Positions 18,281-26,921 of a stretch of DNA of 64,000 bases are shown one piece after another (position 1 is the stretch's first letter; each line of letters begins with the position of its first letter). The notes beneath the pieces were generated by a model. That model worked only from the letters and a program-made list of their open reading frames with translations. It was not told the DNA's origin and searched no databases. This DNA comes from Endozoicomonas sp965208385 (GTDB lineage: Bacteria > Pseudomonadota > Gammaproteobacteria > Pseudomonadales > Endozoicomonadaceae). The translations under genes and the position numbers were made by a program. Location of the stretch: assembly GCA_965208385.1 (NCBI GenBank), contig CBDBOO010000081.1:12482-76481 (forward strand), given 5' to 3'.

Positions 18281-18509
18281 TATGTTTTATGACACCCTAA
18301 AGCAAATCAGGACGTTATTATTAGGCACGAAGGAAATACTTCTTTTATGTGTCAGCACTTCGCGCAGAAAAACCAAAAAACTTTGTGTCTTTGTGCCTTT
18401 GTGGTTCAAAAAACACCCCCTATGCCGGTAGTGGCTATTTCTCTTTCGTCCTCGTCGATAGTTAATAAACAGCGACGATAACTTTCTGGCACAGGGGCAG
18501 GCGCAATGG

Positions 18510-19115
18510 TTAGCCGAAAGATGCAGCCTTCTGAAAAGCGGGTCTTTGTTGAATACGTTGCAAATAAGCTTGAGTGTGTTTGTGCTCACTCAGAATACCT
18601 TGTGTGTGAGCAAACAGCAGAACGGTTGTCATCATAATGTCAGCCGCTGAAAACTCTGAACCTGCAAAGTAGGCCGAGGTTGATAAGCTGTCATTAATGT
18701 AATCAAAATCAAGGGTCTGTTCTTTTTGTGCATATCTGAATACAGGCGCGTTACTGACATCCATGCCACTGAGAAACATATTCAGTAACACGGGTAACAT
18801 GGCCGAACCTTCCGCAAAGTGCATCCACTGTAAATACAGAGGATGTTCTTTAGAGCTCTTTAAGGGGCGCAGTTGATCAGGTGCGTATTGATCCAGCATG
18901 TATTCTATAATAGCGGCTGATTCCACCAGAATAAGTCCGTTGTCTTCTACTATCGGAGCTTTTCCAAGAGGGTGAACGTCTCTCAATGAATCTGGAGCCA
19001 AGCGAGTGTCTGGGTCTCGATCGTATTCAACCAGTTGATAGTCCAGATTCAGTTCTTCGAATAACCAGATTATGCGAGTAGAGCGTGACTGTTTAAGATG
19101 ATGAATTGTAATCAT
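18510..19115 (-). CDS. glutathione S-transferase family protein
   Basis: The protein begins MITIHHLKQSRSTRIIWLFEELNL, the thioredoxin-like N-terminal domain of bacterial GSTs with SRS at the active-site turn, and continues with EDNGLILVESAAIIEYM (glutathione-binding) and an all-helical C-terminal domain. An upstream in-frame ATG at 19172 would add 19 unrelated residues; the 19115 start fits the family better, although the Shine-Dalgarno is weak. It is the last gene of a four-gene operon with PfpI/DJ-1-like, YqhD-like and NADPH-reductase genes. The family conjugates glutathione to electrophiles. Confidence 0.85.
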   Translation of the reverse strand: MITIHHLKQSRSTRIIWLFEELNLDYQLVEYDRDPDTRLAPDSLRDVHPLGKAPIVEDNGLILVESAAIIEYMLDQYAPDQLRPLKSSKEHPLYLQWMHFAEGSAMLPVLLNMFLSGMDVSNAPVFRYAQKEQTLDFDYINDSLSTSAYFAGSEFSAADIMMTTVLLFAHTQGILSEHKHTQAYLQRIQQRPAFQKAASFG

Positions 19116-19143
19116 TTCCGGATCCGGCAGGGTATTGGAGTCA

Positions 19144-19167
19144 GAAGGAGATTTATGTATCTCCTTC
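19144..19167 (-). promoter_or_regulatory. hairpin between DJ-1-like and GST genes
   Basis: A perfect 9-bp stem GAAGGAGAT / ATCTCCTTC with a 6-nt loop contains an AGGAG sequence. It could mask or present a ribosome site, or mark an mRNA processing point, between the two cistrons. Confidence 0.45.
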
Positions 19168-19176
19168 TCCATGGCT

Positions 19177-19863
19177 TCAAGCGGACTTTTTCAACAATGC
19201 CAGTACTGCATTGGCCACTGCTTCTGAAGAAGCGGGATTCTGTCCGGTAATCAACAGTCCATCTTCCACCACATGAGGTGTCCAGTCTGCACCCTGGCTG
19301 TATAATCCGCCCAGGTTTTTCAGTTCGTCTTCCAATAGAAAGGGAACGACCTCTGTCAGGCCAACAGCAGCTTCTTCAGTATTGGTAAATCCAGTAACTG
19401 CTTTGCCATTTACCAGGGGCTGGCCCTGTTGATCCTTAATGCCCAGCAAAACACTGGGGGCATGACAGACAGCGGAAACAGGTTTGTTCTGTTGAATGAA
19501 GGCTTCAATAAGCTTGATGGATTCCTTATCGTTAGTGAGATCCCACATAGGGCCGTGTCCACCCGGATAAAAAACGGCGTCATAATCATCCGCAGAAACA
19601 CTATTCAGTGTCTTGCTATCGGCCAGTCTGGCCTGCAGATCCGAATCATTATCAAAACGTCGGGTTGCGTCAGTCTGGAAATCGGGCAGTGCACTCTTCG
19701 GGTCAACAGGTGGTTGTCCACCCTTTGGGGAAGCAAGTGTTATCCGGGCACCAGCATCCGCAAAGGTGTAATACGGAGCCGCAAATTCTTCTATCCAGAA
19801 ACCTGTTTTTTCACCAGTATTTCCCAGGGTAGAATGCGATGTCAGTACAAAAAGAATGTTCAA
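19177..19863 (-). CDS. DJ-1/PfpI family protein (class-I glutamine amidotransferase-like)
   Basis: The 228-residue protein starts MNILFVLTSHSTLGNTGEKTGFWIEE, and has the nucleophile-elbow cysteine in SAVCHAPSVL and YPGGHGPMWDL, the signature of the Hsp31/YajL-like branch often annotated as type 1 glutamine amidotransferase domain proteins. Members act as glutathione-independent glyoxalases, chaperones or deglycases; which applies here is open. It lies 11 nt downstream of the alcohol dehydrogenase gene, in one operon of aldehyde-handling enzymes. Confidence 0.9.
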   Translation of the reverse strand: MNILFVLTSHSTLGNTGEKTGFWIEEFAAPYYTFADAGARITLASPKGGQPPVDPKSALPDFQTDATRRFDNDSDLQARLADSKTLNSVSADDYDAVFYPGGHGPMWDLTNDKESIKLIEAFIQQNKPVSAVCHAPSVLLGIKDQQGQPLVNGKAVTGFTNTEEAAVGLTEVVPFLLEDELKNLGGLYSQGADWTPHVVEDGLLITGQNPASSEAVANAVLALLKKSA

Positions 19864-19874
19864 TGCTTTGTCCT

Positions 19875-21029
19875 TTACAGAGATTTTGTCAGTATGGCTG
19901 ATGCGACTTCCAGGGTGATGTTCTGGTTTTCACCCAATGCCGTCATGCCATGTCTTTTTAATTGTTCAATCAATTCGGGAAGGGCTTCCTCGCTGATGTC
20001 ATAATCTGACAAGCGGGTTTTTACACCCATTTTTTCAAAAAATGCCCTAGTCTCGCTGATTGCTGCATCGATTCTTTTGGTATCGGAACCTTCAGTTATG
20101 TTCCATACGCGCTCTGCGTATTGCAGTAGTTTCGGTGCTTTTTGTTCTCTCATGACATCCATTAGAGAAGGTAAAACAATGGCCAGTGTCTGAGCGTGAT
20201 CCAGTCCATGAAGTGCGGTGATTTCATGTCCAATCATATGGGTAGCCCAGTCATGTGGCACACCCTGACCGATCAAACCGTTCAAAGCCTGATTGGCCGT
20301 CCACATAATGGTTGATCGTACGCCATAGTCGTCAGGATGACTCAATACCCTGGGGCCTTCTTCTAAAAGGGTGAGCAGTAGTCCTTCTGCGTAGCGGTCC
20401 TGAACAGGTGCATCGTTGCGCACTGTCAAATACTGCTCCATTACATGGGCGAAGGCATCAACGACTCCGTTTGCGGATTGTCCAACAGGCAGGCTATAGG
20501 TTGTTTCTGGATCCAATACCGTAAATTGCGGATAAACCAATGGATTCATAAACGACAGCTTGTCATTGGTTGCCCGGCGAGTGACAACCGCTGCCGAATT
20601 ACTTTCTGAGCCGGTTGCAGGTAAGGTCAGCACATTCCCGGCGGGAATGGCTTCAGCAATTTGAGCTCTTTCACTGAGAATAGTCCAGGGATCGCCAGTA
20701 AACGGAATGGCCGCTGCAATGAATTTGGTGCCATCAATAACGGAACCACCACCCACGGCAAGAAGAAAATCAATGTTTTCTTCCCGAGCCAGTGTTACCG
20801 CTTCCATTAATGTTTCAAAAGACGGGTTTGGCTCAATGCCACCGAACTGAATAACGGTATAACCCTGTAAGGCTGTTAGAACCTGATCAAGCGTTCCGTT
20901 TTTCTTAATGCTTCCGCCACCATAGGTAAGAAGGACTCTGGCATTAGCGGGTATCTCCTTACTGATAGCCGTAATCTGTCCTTTACCAAAATGGACTCTG
21001 GTTGGATTATGGAAACTGAAATTTTTCAT
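19875..21029 (-). CDS. iron-containing alcohol dehydrogenase, YqhD-like
   Basis: The 384-residue protein has the group III ADH plan: the NADP-binding LLTYGGGSIKKNG and VGGGSVIDGTKF, and a metal-binding histidine cluster in GVPHDWATHMIGHEITALHGLDHAQ. The family includes E. coli YqhD, an NADPH-dependent aldehyde reductase that clears short aldehydes formed by lipid peroxidation. Start ATG 21029 gives MKNFSFHNPTRVHFGKGQ, the normal N-terminus. Only 10 nt separate it from the reductase gene upstream. Confidence 0.93.
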   Translation of the reverse strand: MKNFSFHNPTRVHFGKGQITAISKEIPANARVLLTYGGGSIKKNGTLDQVLTALQGYTVIQFGGIEPNPSFETLMEAVTLAREENIDFLLAVGGGSVIDGTKFIAAAIPFTGDPWTILSERAQIAEAIPAGNVLTLPATGSESNSAAVVTRRATNDKLSFMNPLVYPQFTVLDPETTYSLPVGQSANGVVDAFAHVMEQYLTVRNDAPVQDRYAEGLLLTLLEEGPRVLSHPDDYGVRSTIMWTANQALNGLIGQGVPHDWATHMIGHEITALHGLDHAQTLAIVLPSLMDVMREQKAPKLLQYAERVWNITEGSDTKRIDAAISETRAFFEKMGVKTRLSDYDISEEALPELIEQLKRHGMTALGENQNITLEVASAILTKSL

Positions 21030-21039
21030 TAGTCAGATC

Positions 21040-22050
21040 TCAAGCTAGTTTAACAAGCATTTTGCCAGTGTTTTTACCGGTAAACAGACCAATAAATGCC
21101 TCGGGTGCTTCTGCGATACCGTTGTAAACTGTCTCTTTCCAGCTCACTTTGCCTTCCTGAATCCACTGTCCCATCTGCTGCACAAAAGCGGGGTAACCAT
21201 CCCAGTGTTCAAACACAATGAATCCTTCAATTTTCAGTTTTTTGATGATGATTTGAGCAAGATTGGATGGCCCCGGCTTAGGCTTAGTGTCATTGTATTG
21301 ATCAATCATGCCGCAAACCGCTATACGTCCATGATCATTCATAAGATTGAGGGCCGCTTCGAGATGTTCACCACCGACGTTTTCAAAGTAGACATCGATG
21401 CCATTCGGGCAAGCTTTAGCCATATCATCTAATAGGTTATCAGAGGTTTTGTAATTAACCACTGCATCAACACCCAGTTCATCTTGAAGATAGCGGGCTT
21501 TGGCGTCAGAACCGACACTGCCGGCAACATGGCATCCTTTCAGCTTGGCAATCTGACAAACTATTGCGCCAACTGCCCCTGATGCAGCAGATACAAATAC
21601 ATTGTCACCTTCTTTTAACTCGCCAATTTTAAGCAGACCTGTATAGGCTGTCATGCCGGGCATACCCAGTACGCCAAGAAAAGCCTGCTCTGGAATCGGA
21701 GTATCCGGAAGTGGCTGTAGCTCTTCGCCTGTGGTGATGAAGTATTCTCTCCAGGCACTCATATTGGCGACTTTGGTGCCTACTGCAAATTCCGGATTTC
21801 TTGATTCAATGACTTCACCAATGGCGCCGCCATCCATCACCTGGCCTATGGCAAAGGGTTCAACATAACTTTTTCGATCAACCATTCGACCACGCATGTA
21901 GGGATCAACCGACATCCACAAATTCCTGATCAATACCTCGCCATCCTTAAGCTCCGCTACAGGCGTTGAAACGAGGCTGAAGTCTTCTGAAACGGGCATT
22001 CCTTCCGGACGATGTTTCAGGTGTATTTCTTTATTGCTTTCGATGTACAT
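21040..22050 (-). CDS. NADP-dependent medium-chain oxidoreductase (CurA/PTGR-like)
   Basis: Starting at ATG 22050 (a TTG at 22065 would add five residues), the protein of about 336 residues is a zinc-free MDR reductase. It has SVDPYMRGRM near the N-terminus, the nucleotide-binding loop SAASGAVGAIVCQIAKL (about 150-165), and NGIDVYFENVGGEHLEAAL. Relatives reduce alpha,beta-unsaturated carbonyls such as curcumin, 15-keto-prostaglandins or alkenals using NADPH. It is the first gene of the operon; the leader 22066-22248 holds an AT-rich stretch where a promoter is expected, with no recognisable operator. Confidence 0.92.
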   Translation of the reverse strand: MYIESNKEIHLKHRPEGMPVSEDFSLVSTPVAELKDGEVLIRNLWMSVDPYMRGRMVDRKSYVEPFAIGQVMDGGAIGEVIESRNPEFAVGTKVANMSAWREYFITTGEELQPLPDTPIPEQAFLGVLGMPGMTAYTGLLKIGELKEGDNVFVSAASGAVGAIVCQIAKLKGCHVAGSVGSDAKARYLQDELGVDAVVNYKTSDNLLDDMAKACPNGIDVYFENVGGEHLEAALNLMNDHGRIAVCGMIDQYNDTKPKPGPSNLAQIIIKKLKIEGFIVFEHWDGYPAFVQQMGQWIQEGKVSWKETVYNGIAEAPEAFIGLFTGKNTGKMLVKLA

Positions 22051-22248
22051 AGTAGATTGTCTCAATGAATTTCAGTTTGATGTAATCTACCAGTGATATG
22101 GTTATGCAACTAATGCATTGTATGTATAAATAAAATAACTGTTGGTAATAATTCTTGTTTTTTGAACGATAACCCTTGTTGCGATAACTCTCATTAAATG
22201 ACGTTGTTCTTTTTGGTTTTTTTGCACGATTATTGATCGTGGTGTTAC

Positions 22249-22611
22249 TTACCCGGACTTCAGTAATGCCTTTTTTTGAGAATCAAATTCTTCCTGACTG
22301 AGAACGCCCTTTAATTTCAGCTCGTGAAGTTTCTCGAGTTCATCAGCTATACCAGATTTGAAACGAACAGGGATGTTTTCAGCCTTGGTTAAACTCCAGA
22401 TCAGGGATATTATCCAACCAAATCCAAAGAAAAGAGTACCGAATATATTGACAAGGGCAATTGTAGATAGGTGTGTGTGGCGTTTTCTATAGGCAATAAT
22501 CGTTGGTAATAAATAAATACATAATATTGAAGTCAGGGTTAACAGATTCATCAGGTTAGAGAGGGTTTCATTAGCTGCTATCGAATTAATATCCATGAAT
22601 AATTGACTCAA
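22249..22611 (-). CDS. superinfection-immunity-type membrane protein with SHOCT tail
   Basis: The 120-residue protein has two hydrophobic helices (about 24-40 and 49-68) with YRKRHTH between and the GWIISLIWSL segment of the Imm_superinfect (T4 Imm-like) family. It ends in a SHOCT-type domain (ELEKLHELKLKGVLSQEEFDSQKKALL). Such small proteins are common in bacteria and mostly uncharacterised; a phage role is not implied by the name alone. It stands alone. Confidence 0.75.
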   Translation of the reverse strand: MSQLFMDINSIAANETLSNLMNLLTLTSILCIYLLPTIIAYRKRHTHLSTIALVNIFGTLFFGFGWIISLIWSLTKAENIPVRFKSGIADELEKLHELKLKGVLSQEEFDSQKKALLKSG

Positions 22612-23186
22612 TTGTTTAGGTGATATGATTTTATGTTGAGGATTTTTCTGAACAAAACGATTAAATATGTCACCGTTTAATCGTCTGTCAGAATGGCCGA
22701 GAGCTTTACTTTGTACCTTTAATCAGGGGGATTCCATTAGTTCCGACGGGTATGTAAACGGTTGTATGGTTTGGTGATTCGGCCATTTTTAGCTGGGCAT
22801 TTATAGCCTCATGTTGAAGATAATTTGAAGTAAGGGTGGTATTGATTATTTTTTGTGCCTCCGCAATGCCTTTGGCTTCTTCGACTCGTATTTCAGCGTC
22901 TTTCTGTGCGATCTCTTTTTGTGTTGCCTTTTCAGAGAGCAGCTGCTGTGCGGCGAGTTTTTTCTCTACGGCAGTAGCCACAATTTCAGGGTAGTTAATA
23001 TTACCTACAACTACATTTGTAGTACTGAACGGCGTTGTTTCGAGATAACCCTGAAGTTTCTGGGTTACTTCAGAAGCAATGTTTTCTCGATTTGTTTTTA
23101 GCAAAATCGTCGTAAACCCTCGCCCAATCGGGCGGGGATATAAGACGGGAATGCGGCGAGCATTCCGGTTGCGTGTCTGTATGCAG

Positions 23187-23633
23187 TCAGTCAGGTGTGC
23201 TCTGACTATTTACATACTCCTTCAGTGTTTCAATGGTCGCACCTCCTGCACTACAAGCAAAGTAAGAGCGTGACCATAATCTACCTGATTTACTCTGTGT
23301 CATAAGGTGCGTATTTAAAATCCTTAATCGTCTGGATGATGTGGATTTCAGATTATTAACCATAACGCTGATAGCCAGTTTTGGCGGGTAAGCGATGAGC
23401 AAGTGTACATGATCTTGTTCGCCATCCATTTCCAGTAAATCGCATTCAAGCTTTTCACAAGAGCTTTCAAAGGCTTCTTTTAATTGCAGGATCATATAGC
23501 CATCAAATAGCCTTTAGCCATCAAATAGCCTTCGTCGGTACTTTGTGGTGAACACCAAATGAACCACTAGCTTTGTAACACTATGCCGTTTGCATAGATA
23601 ATCATGCAGTAAATCTTTATCACGCACACTCAC
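23187..23633 (-). pseudogene. IS200/IS605 tnpA (Y1 HUH transposase), interrupted by an 18-bp duplication
   Basis: From GTG 23633 the frame reads VTKLVVHLVFTTKYRRRLFDG, the typical TnpA N-terminus, and then stops. A tandem duplication of 18 bp has repeated RLFDG and placed a TAA between the copies. The remainder (MILQLKEAF... to 23187) has the HUH motif in DHVHLLIAYPP and the C-terminal catalytic-helix region. Removing one duplicate restores the frame. Confidence 0.8.
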
Positions 23634-23701
23634 TTGAAACAACCTGAAATAAGTATATTATTGCAGGGATTATGGCAATGAGCACTCACTTGTAAATAGC
23701 C

Positions 23702-25127
23702 ATGTTAAAAGCCACCAGGATACGTATATATCCAACACCAGAGCAGGCGGAGTTTTTAAACCGTCAGTTTGGTGCTGTGCGTATGGTCTGGAACAAAGCA
23801 TTGGCCAGCAAGGCCCACTACTACAAGGTTCGAAAGCAAAACCTTTCACCCAGAAAAGACCTGAAACCACTGCTGGCCACTGCTAAGAGAAGCCGCAAGT
23901 ACTCGTGGCTGAAAGACTCTGATTCTATTGCCTTGCAGCAATCCGTCATTAATCTGGACAAGGCATTTCAGAATTTTTTCAATCCTAAGCTTGCGACTCA
24001 CTTTCCTCGTTTCAAATCAAAACATGGCAAACAAAGCAGCTACCATTGCATGTCGGTGGCTGTAGGCGAAAACTGGATCAAGATTCCCAAGTGCAAGCCC
24101 ATCCGGGCAAAGGTTCACAGAGAGATAACCGGAAAAATAAAGTCCATCACCCTAAGTCGAACGCCAACAGGTAAATGTTATGCGTCTGTTCTGGCTGAAG
24201 ACGATATGCCTGAAGCAAAACCAGTAGTAGACATTAAAGAAAGCGGCGTTATTGGTGTGGATGTTGGCTTGACTGACACTGCTATCACCAGTACCGGAGT
24301 TAAAACCGGCAACCCTCGATTTATAAAAAATGCACAGCGCAATCTGAAGCGAAAGCAAAAGAAATTATCCCGATGTAGAAAAGGCTCGAAGGGCAGAGGC
24401 AAAGCCCGATTACTCGTAGCAAAGGCGCATGAGGGCTATGTTCCCGCCAATAGTTGTATTGCTTACTCCCTATGTTTACAGGGCTACAGACGTGCCTTAT
24501 AAAGTAGAGATATGACTAAATCTTGTATATTGCATTTGTTTATTGCCCAAAGAACAGCGATTTGTTCTGGGATACCTTCCTATCTCATGAATAGCCATAT
24601 GTGGAGCAGGAAAATAAAGTTTTTATAGGACTTGAGTGCTCCCAGCTATTGACGGGAACATAGCCGCGCATGAGCGTGTAGCTTTTGCCCGTAATGACTT
24701 CCAGCACAAACTATCCAGGCAACTCGTTGACGAAACCCAAGCGGCAATTTGTGTGGAAACACTGAAGGTCAAAAACATGCTCAAGAATCATTGCCTTGCC
24801 CGATCTATTGCCGATGCTGGCTGGCATTCCCTCATAACCAAACTCGACTACAAAGCGAAGCAGGAAGGTAAGTATCTGGTGAAGATAGACCAGTGGTTTG
24901 CATCCTCTAAAACTTGCTCTTGTTGTGGTCATAAAGTGGATGAAATGCCATTGTCTGTTCGCAGCTGGGACTGCCCTAACTGCAGGATAATCGGTATTGA
25001 TCGTGATGTGAATGCCGCCTGCAATATCAAGAAGCAAGGCATATTGAAGTTAAAAGCGGAAGGGCTGTCCGTTTCTGCCAGTCCGTTTCTGCCAATGGAG
25101 GCAAGCGTAAATCTAGCGCACTGCTAG
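23702..25127 (+). pseudogene. TnpB (IS605 OrfB, RNA-guided nuclease family), split by a MITE
   Basis: The first part (23702 to about 24433) has the N-terminal MLKATRIRIYPTPEQAEFLNRQFG and the RuvC-I region GVIGVDVGLTDTAI with its catalytic Asp. The second part (about 24666-25127) has the RuvC-II/III region and the zinc ribbon CSCCGHK...CPNC, ending with GIDRDVNAACNI. The break is exactly a 232-bp MITE plus a 9-bp target duplication; excising 241 bp restores one frame. TnpB proteins are RNA-guided endonucleases, with their guide RNA normally encoded at the right end. Its reading frame outside the insertion is intact, so inactivation looks recent. Confidence 0.9.
24434..24665. mobile_element. 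232-bp MITE inside tnpB
   Basis: It has terminal inverted repeats GGCTATGTTCCCGCCAATAG and, inverted, GGCTATGTTCCCGTCAATAG (19 of 20 identical). A perfect 9-bp target duplication GCGCATGAG flanks it (24425-24433 and 24666-24674). It has no coding capacity of its own. The parent transposase is not evident in this window. Confidence 0.95.
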
Positions 25128-25775
25128 TTGCTGCCTGAGAAGTTGGAAGCCTCGCCCTTTAGGGCGGGGAGCAGTCACAGAGCGACTATCGTATCTCTGG
25201 ACAGCATCACGAACATAAGTTCTAAAGGTTTCTCTAACATAACGAGTATACCAATCTTCACCACCAAATTTTTCAATTACTTCTTTAATTGTTCCCTGCT
25301 TAATTTCAATAACTGCATGAAAATTGAAGGTTATATTCAAATCATCGTTGGCAAGAATTTTAAAATTTTCAGTATATGTGTTTAGCCGCATGTCAATATT
25401 GATAATTTGGTTTCGCCAAAGTGAAACGCCATAATTACCCGGACCTGTTAAGGTTGCTCTGTACCCGCCGGAGCCAAATATTCTTGGTTTTTCGAATACA
25501 TAACCCTCATGGCCGGCGGGTGTATTTGGGTTTGTACAGGCTGTTAATGACAGTACAGCAAAAACACAGACTATTAGAAATGCAGACAGACTGCCTAATA
25601 TCGAAGATTTTTTATGAATCATATATTTTTCCTTGAAATGTTTAAATGCTTTTTTTTGTTTGAATTAAAATTATAATATTTTTAATTGTTCTGGGTTCGT
25701 ATGATAATCGTTGTGGTCAGTTGACAGCTAAGCATTTTTTATAAATCAATATGCAGAGGTATTTTTAACCTGGCG

Positions 25776-26258
25776 CTATGATTTGGAAATAGCCAGCCAC
25801 ATGATTGCCAGAACGGAAGTTGGGATAGTAAGTAATGCAATATTTGTAAACGTTGTGTGGTAGAACTTAATGTAAAATTGCTCCCTGCTTGTAAGTTTTA
25901 AATATAAGTTACGTTTGTTAATTATTTTTTGTATTTTCCAATTGCCAAGCCATACATCAATAACCTCCAGAGGTATTATGATCAGTATAACTATTGCAAG
26001 TTTATATTGTAGCCATTGAAGACCCAATAAATTATATGTGTGTGCAAGAAGAAAACCAAAAGATAGTAAAGAAACGAACGCTATGTGCTCTACAGTAATG
26101 GTGAAAAAGAAAACCTTGTAGATAAGTTTCGTTGTGTCTGAAAGTTCACCTGTTTTCTTTTGAGAGTATCGCAGCACTAGCCACGAACCCAGTGCTGGAC
26201 CCAACCATAATATAATGGAACCTAAATGTATCAGTTTTAACAGATTATATGTGATCAT
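25776..26258 (-). CDS. DUF2269-type four-helix membrane protein
   Basis: The 160-residue protein has four membrane helices (about 8-28, 45-72, 80-105, 132-155), with an early histidine in LIHLGSIILWLGPALGSWLVL and a later EHIAF. This arrangement is seen in DUF2269 and related putative haem or redox membrane proteins. It overlaps the upstream membrane-protein gene by 14 nt, so the two were an operon. The upstream partner has lost its start region to an ISL3 element, so expression may now depend on the IS. Confidence 0.6.
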   Translation of the reverse strand: MITYNLLKLIHLGSIILWLGPALGSWLVLRYSQKKTGELSDTTKLIYKVFFFTITVEHIAFVSLLSFGFLLAHTYNLLGLQWLQYKLAIVILIIIPLEVIDVWLGNWKIQKIINKRNLYLKLTSREQFYIKFYHTTFTNIALLTIPTSVLAIMWLAISKS

Positions 26259-26921
26259 ATTTAAATAATGTATGAGCGATTAGAAGCATCCAGAATGTAC
26301 TTAAGGACATGCTTAAGGCTGTCAGAATTTCTGACCAGGACATTGATTGAACCAGAATTGACACCGATAGCCCTATACCTAGACACCAGGCAACACCCCC
26401 AATCACGGCTACAGGCTTTGAAATTTGATTCTGTTGAATTAAAAGAACCGTTAATATCAAACCGCCCAGATTATACAATCCGTTACCAAGAAATCCAGTC
26501 AGATGGATAGCGGTCTGTTCAAATAAGATTAAAGTTTCTACTGTGAATGATGAGTTAAATCCAATTGGTAGTATAAATGCGTAGATTACTTCAGCAATAA
26601 GGTCTGGTGCAATTCCGAGTGCTATTAATCCAAGGCCAAATGTTCTGAAGGCGCTGTTTTCAATATATGTTGACATAAATGTGGCGAACATGAAAAGGCT
26701 TAACGCAGAAGTCATCCATAAAAGCCAGCCAGTACGCCAGATAGTAATGTTTTCGTCTATGTAGGTAAGGCGCTCGATAATGGCCCCGCCAACAGGTAAC
26801 CCATTTCTCATTGGTCCAATCATTAAAAGACATGCAGTAAAAATAACCAGCACGATTAAATGTGTAAAAATAAAGTGAGAGTTGTACTTTTTGGCTCTAC
26901 CTCAGATTGTGTGGGTAAATT

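Larger units (their letters stand above)
23108..25187. mobile_element. IS200/IS605-family element (divergent tnpA and tnpB), decayed
   Basis: The element carries a minus-strand tnpA and a plus-strand tnpB, the divergent IS605 layout. Each end has a short GC hairpin instead of inverted terminal repeats: CTCGCCCAATCGGGCGGG near 23122-23139 and CTCGCCCTTTAGGGCGGG near 25152-25169, similar in loop and stem. Ends were set by where the band-7 coding sequence stops and resumes; they are good to about 10 bp. Both transposition genes are broken. Confidence 0.8.
22706..25622 (-). pseudogene. SPFH/band-7 lipoprotein, split by an IS200/IS605 element
   Basis: The 5' part (25622 to about 25187) encodes a lipoprotein signal ending LSLTAC, then a band-7 domain running to RDAVQRYDS. 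The 3' part (about 23108 to 22706) resumes with LLKTNRENIASEVTQKLQGYL, the coiled-coil region that follows RDAV in HflK/HflC-like proteins, and ends IPLIKGTK. Everything between belongs to a mobile element, and the junction falls inside the conserved transition. The ancestral protein would have had about 285 residues and probably scaffolded membrane protein complexes. The exact insertion base is uncertain because IS605-type insertion makes no duplication. Confidence 0.85.

Noticed and set aside
22249..22611. Phage superinfection defence gene
   Set aside because: The Imm_superinfect name comes from a T4 homologue, but the small two-helix SHOCT-tailed version is common in bacteria and no phage genes surround it.
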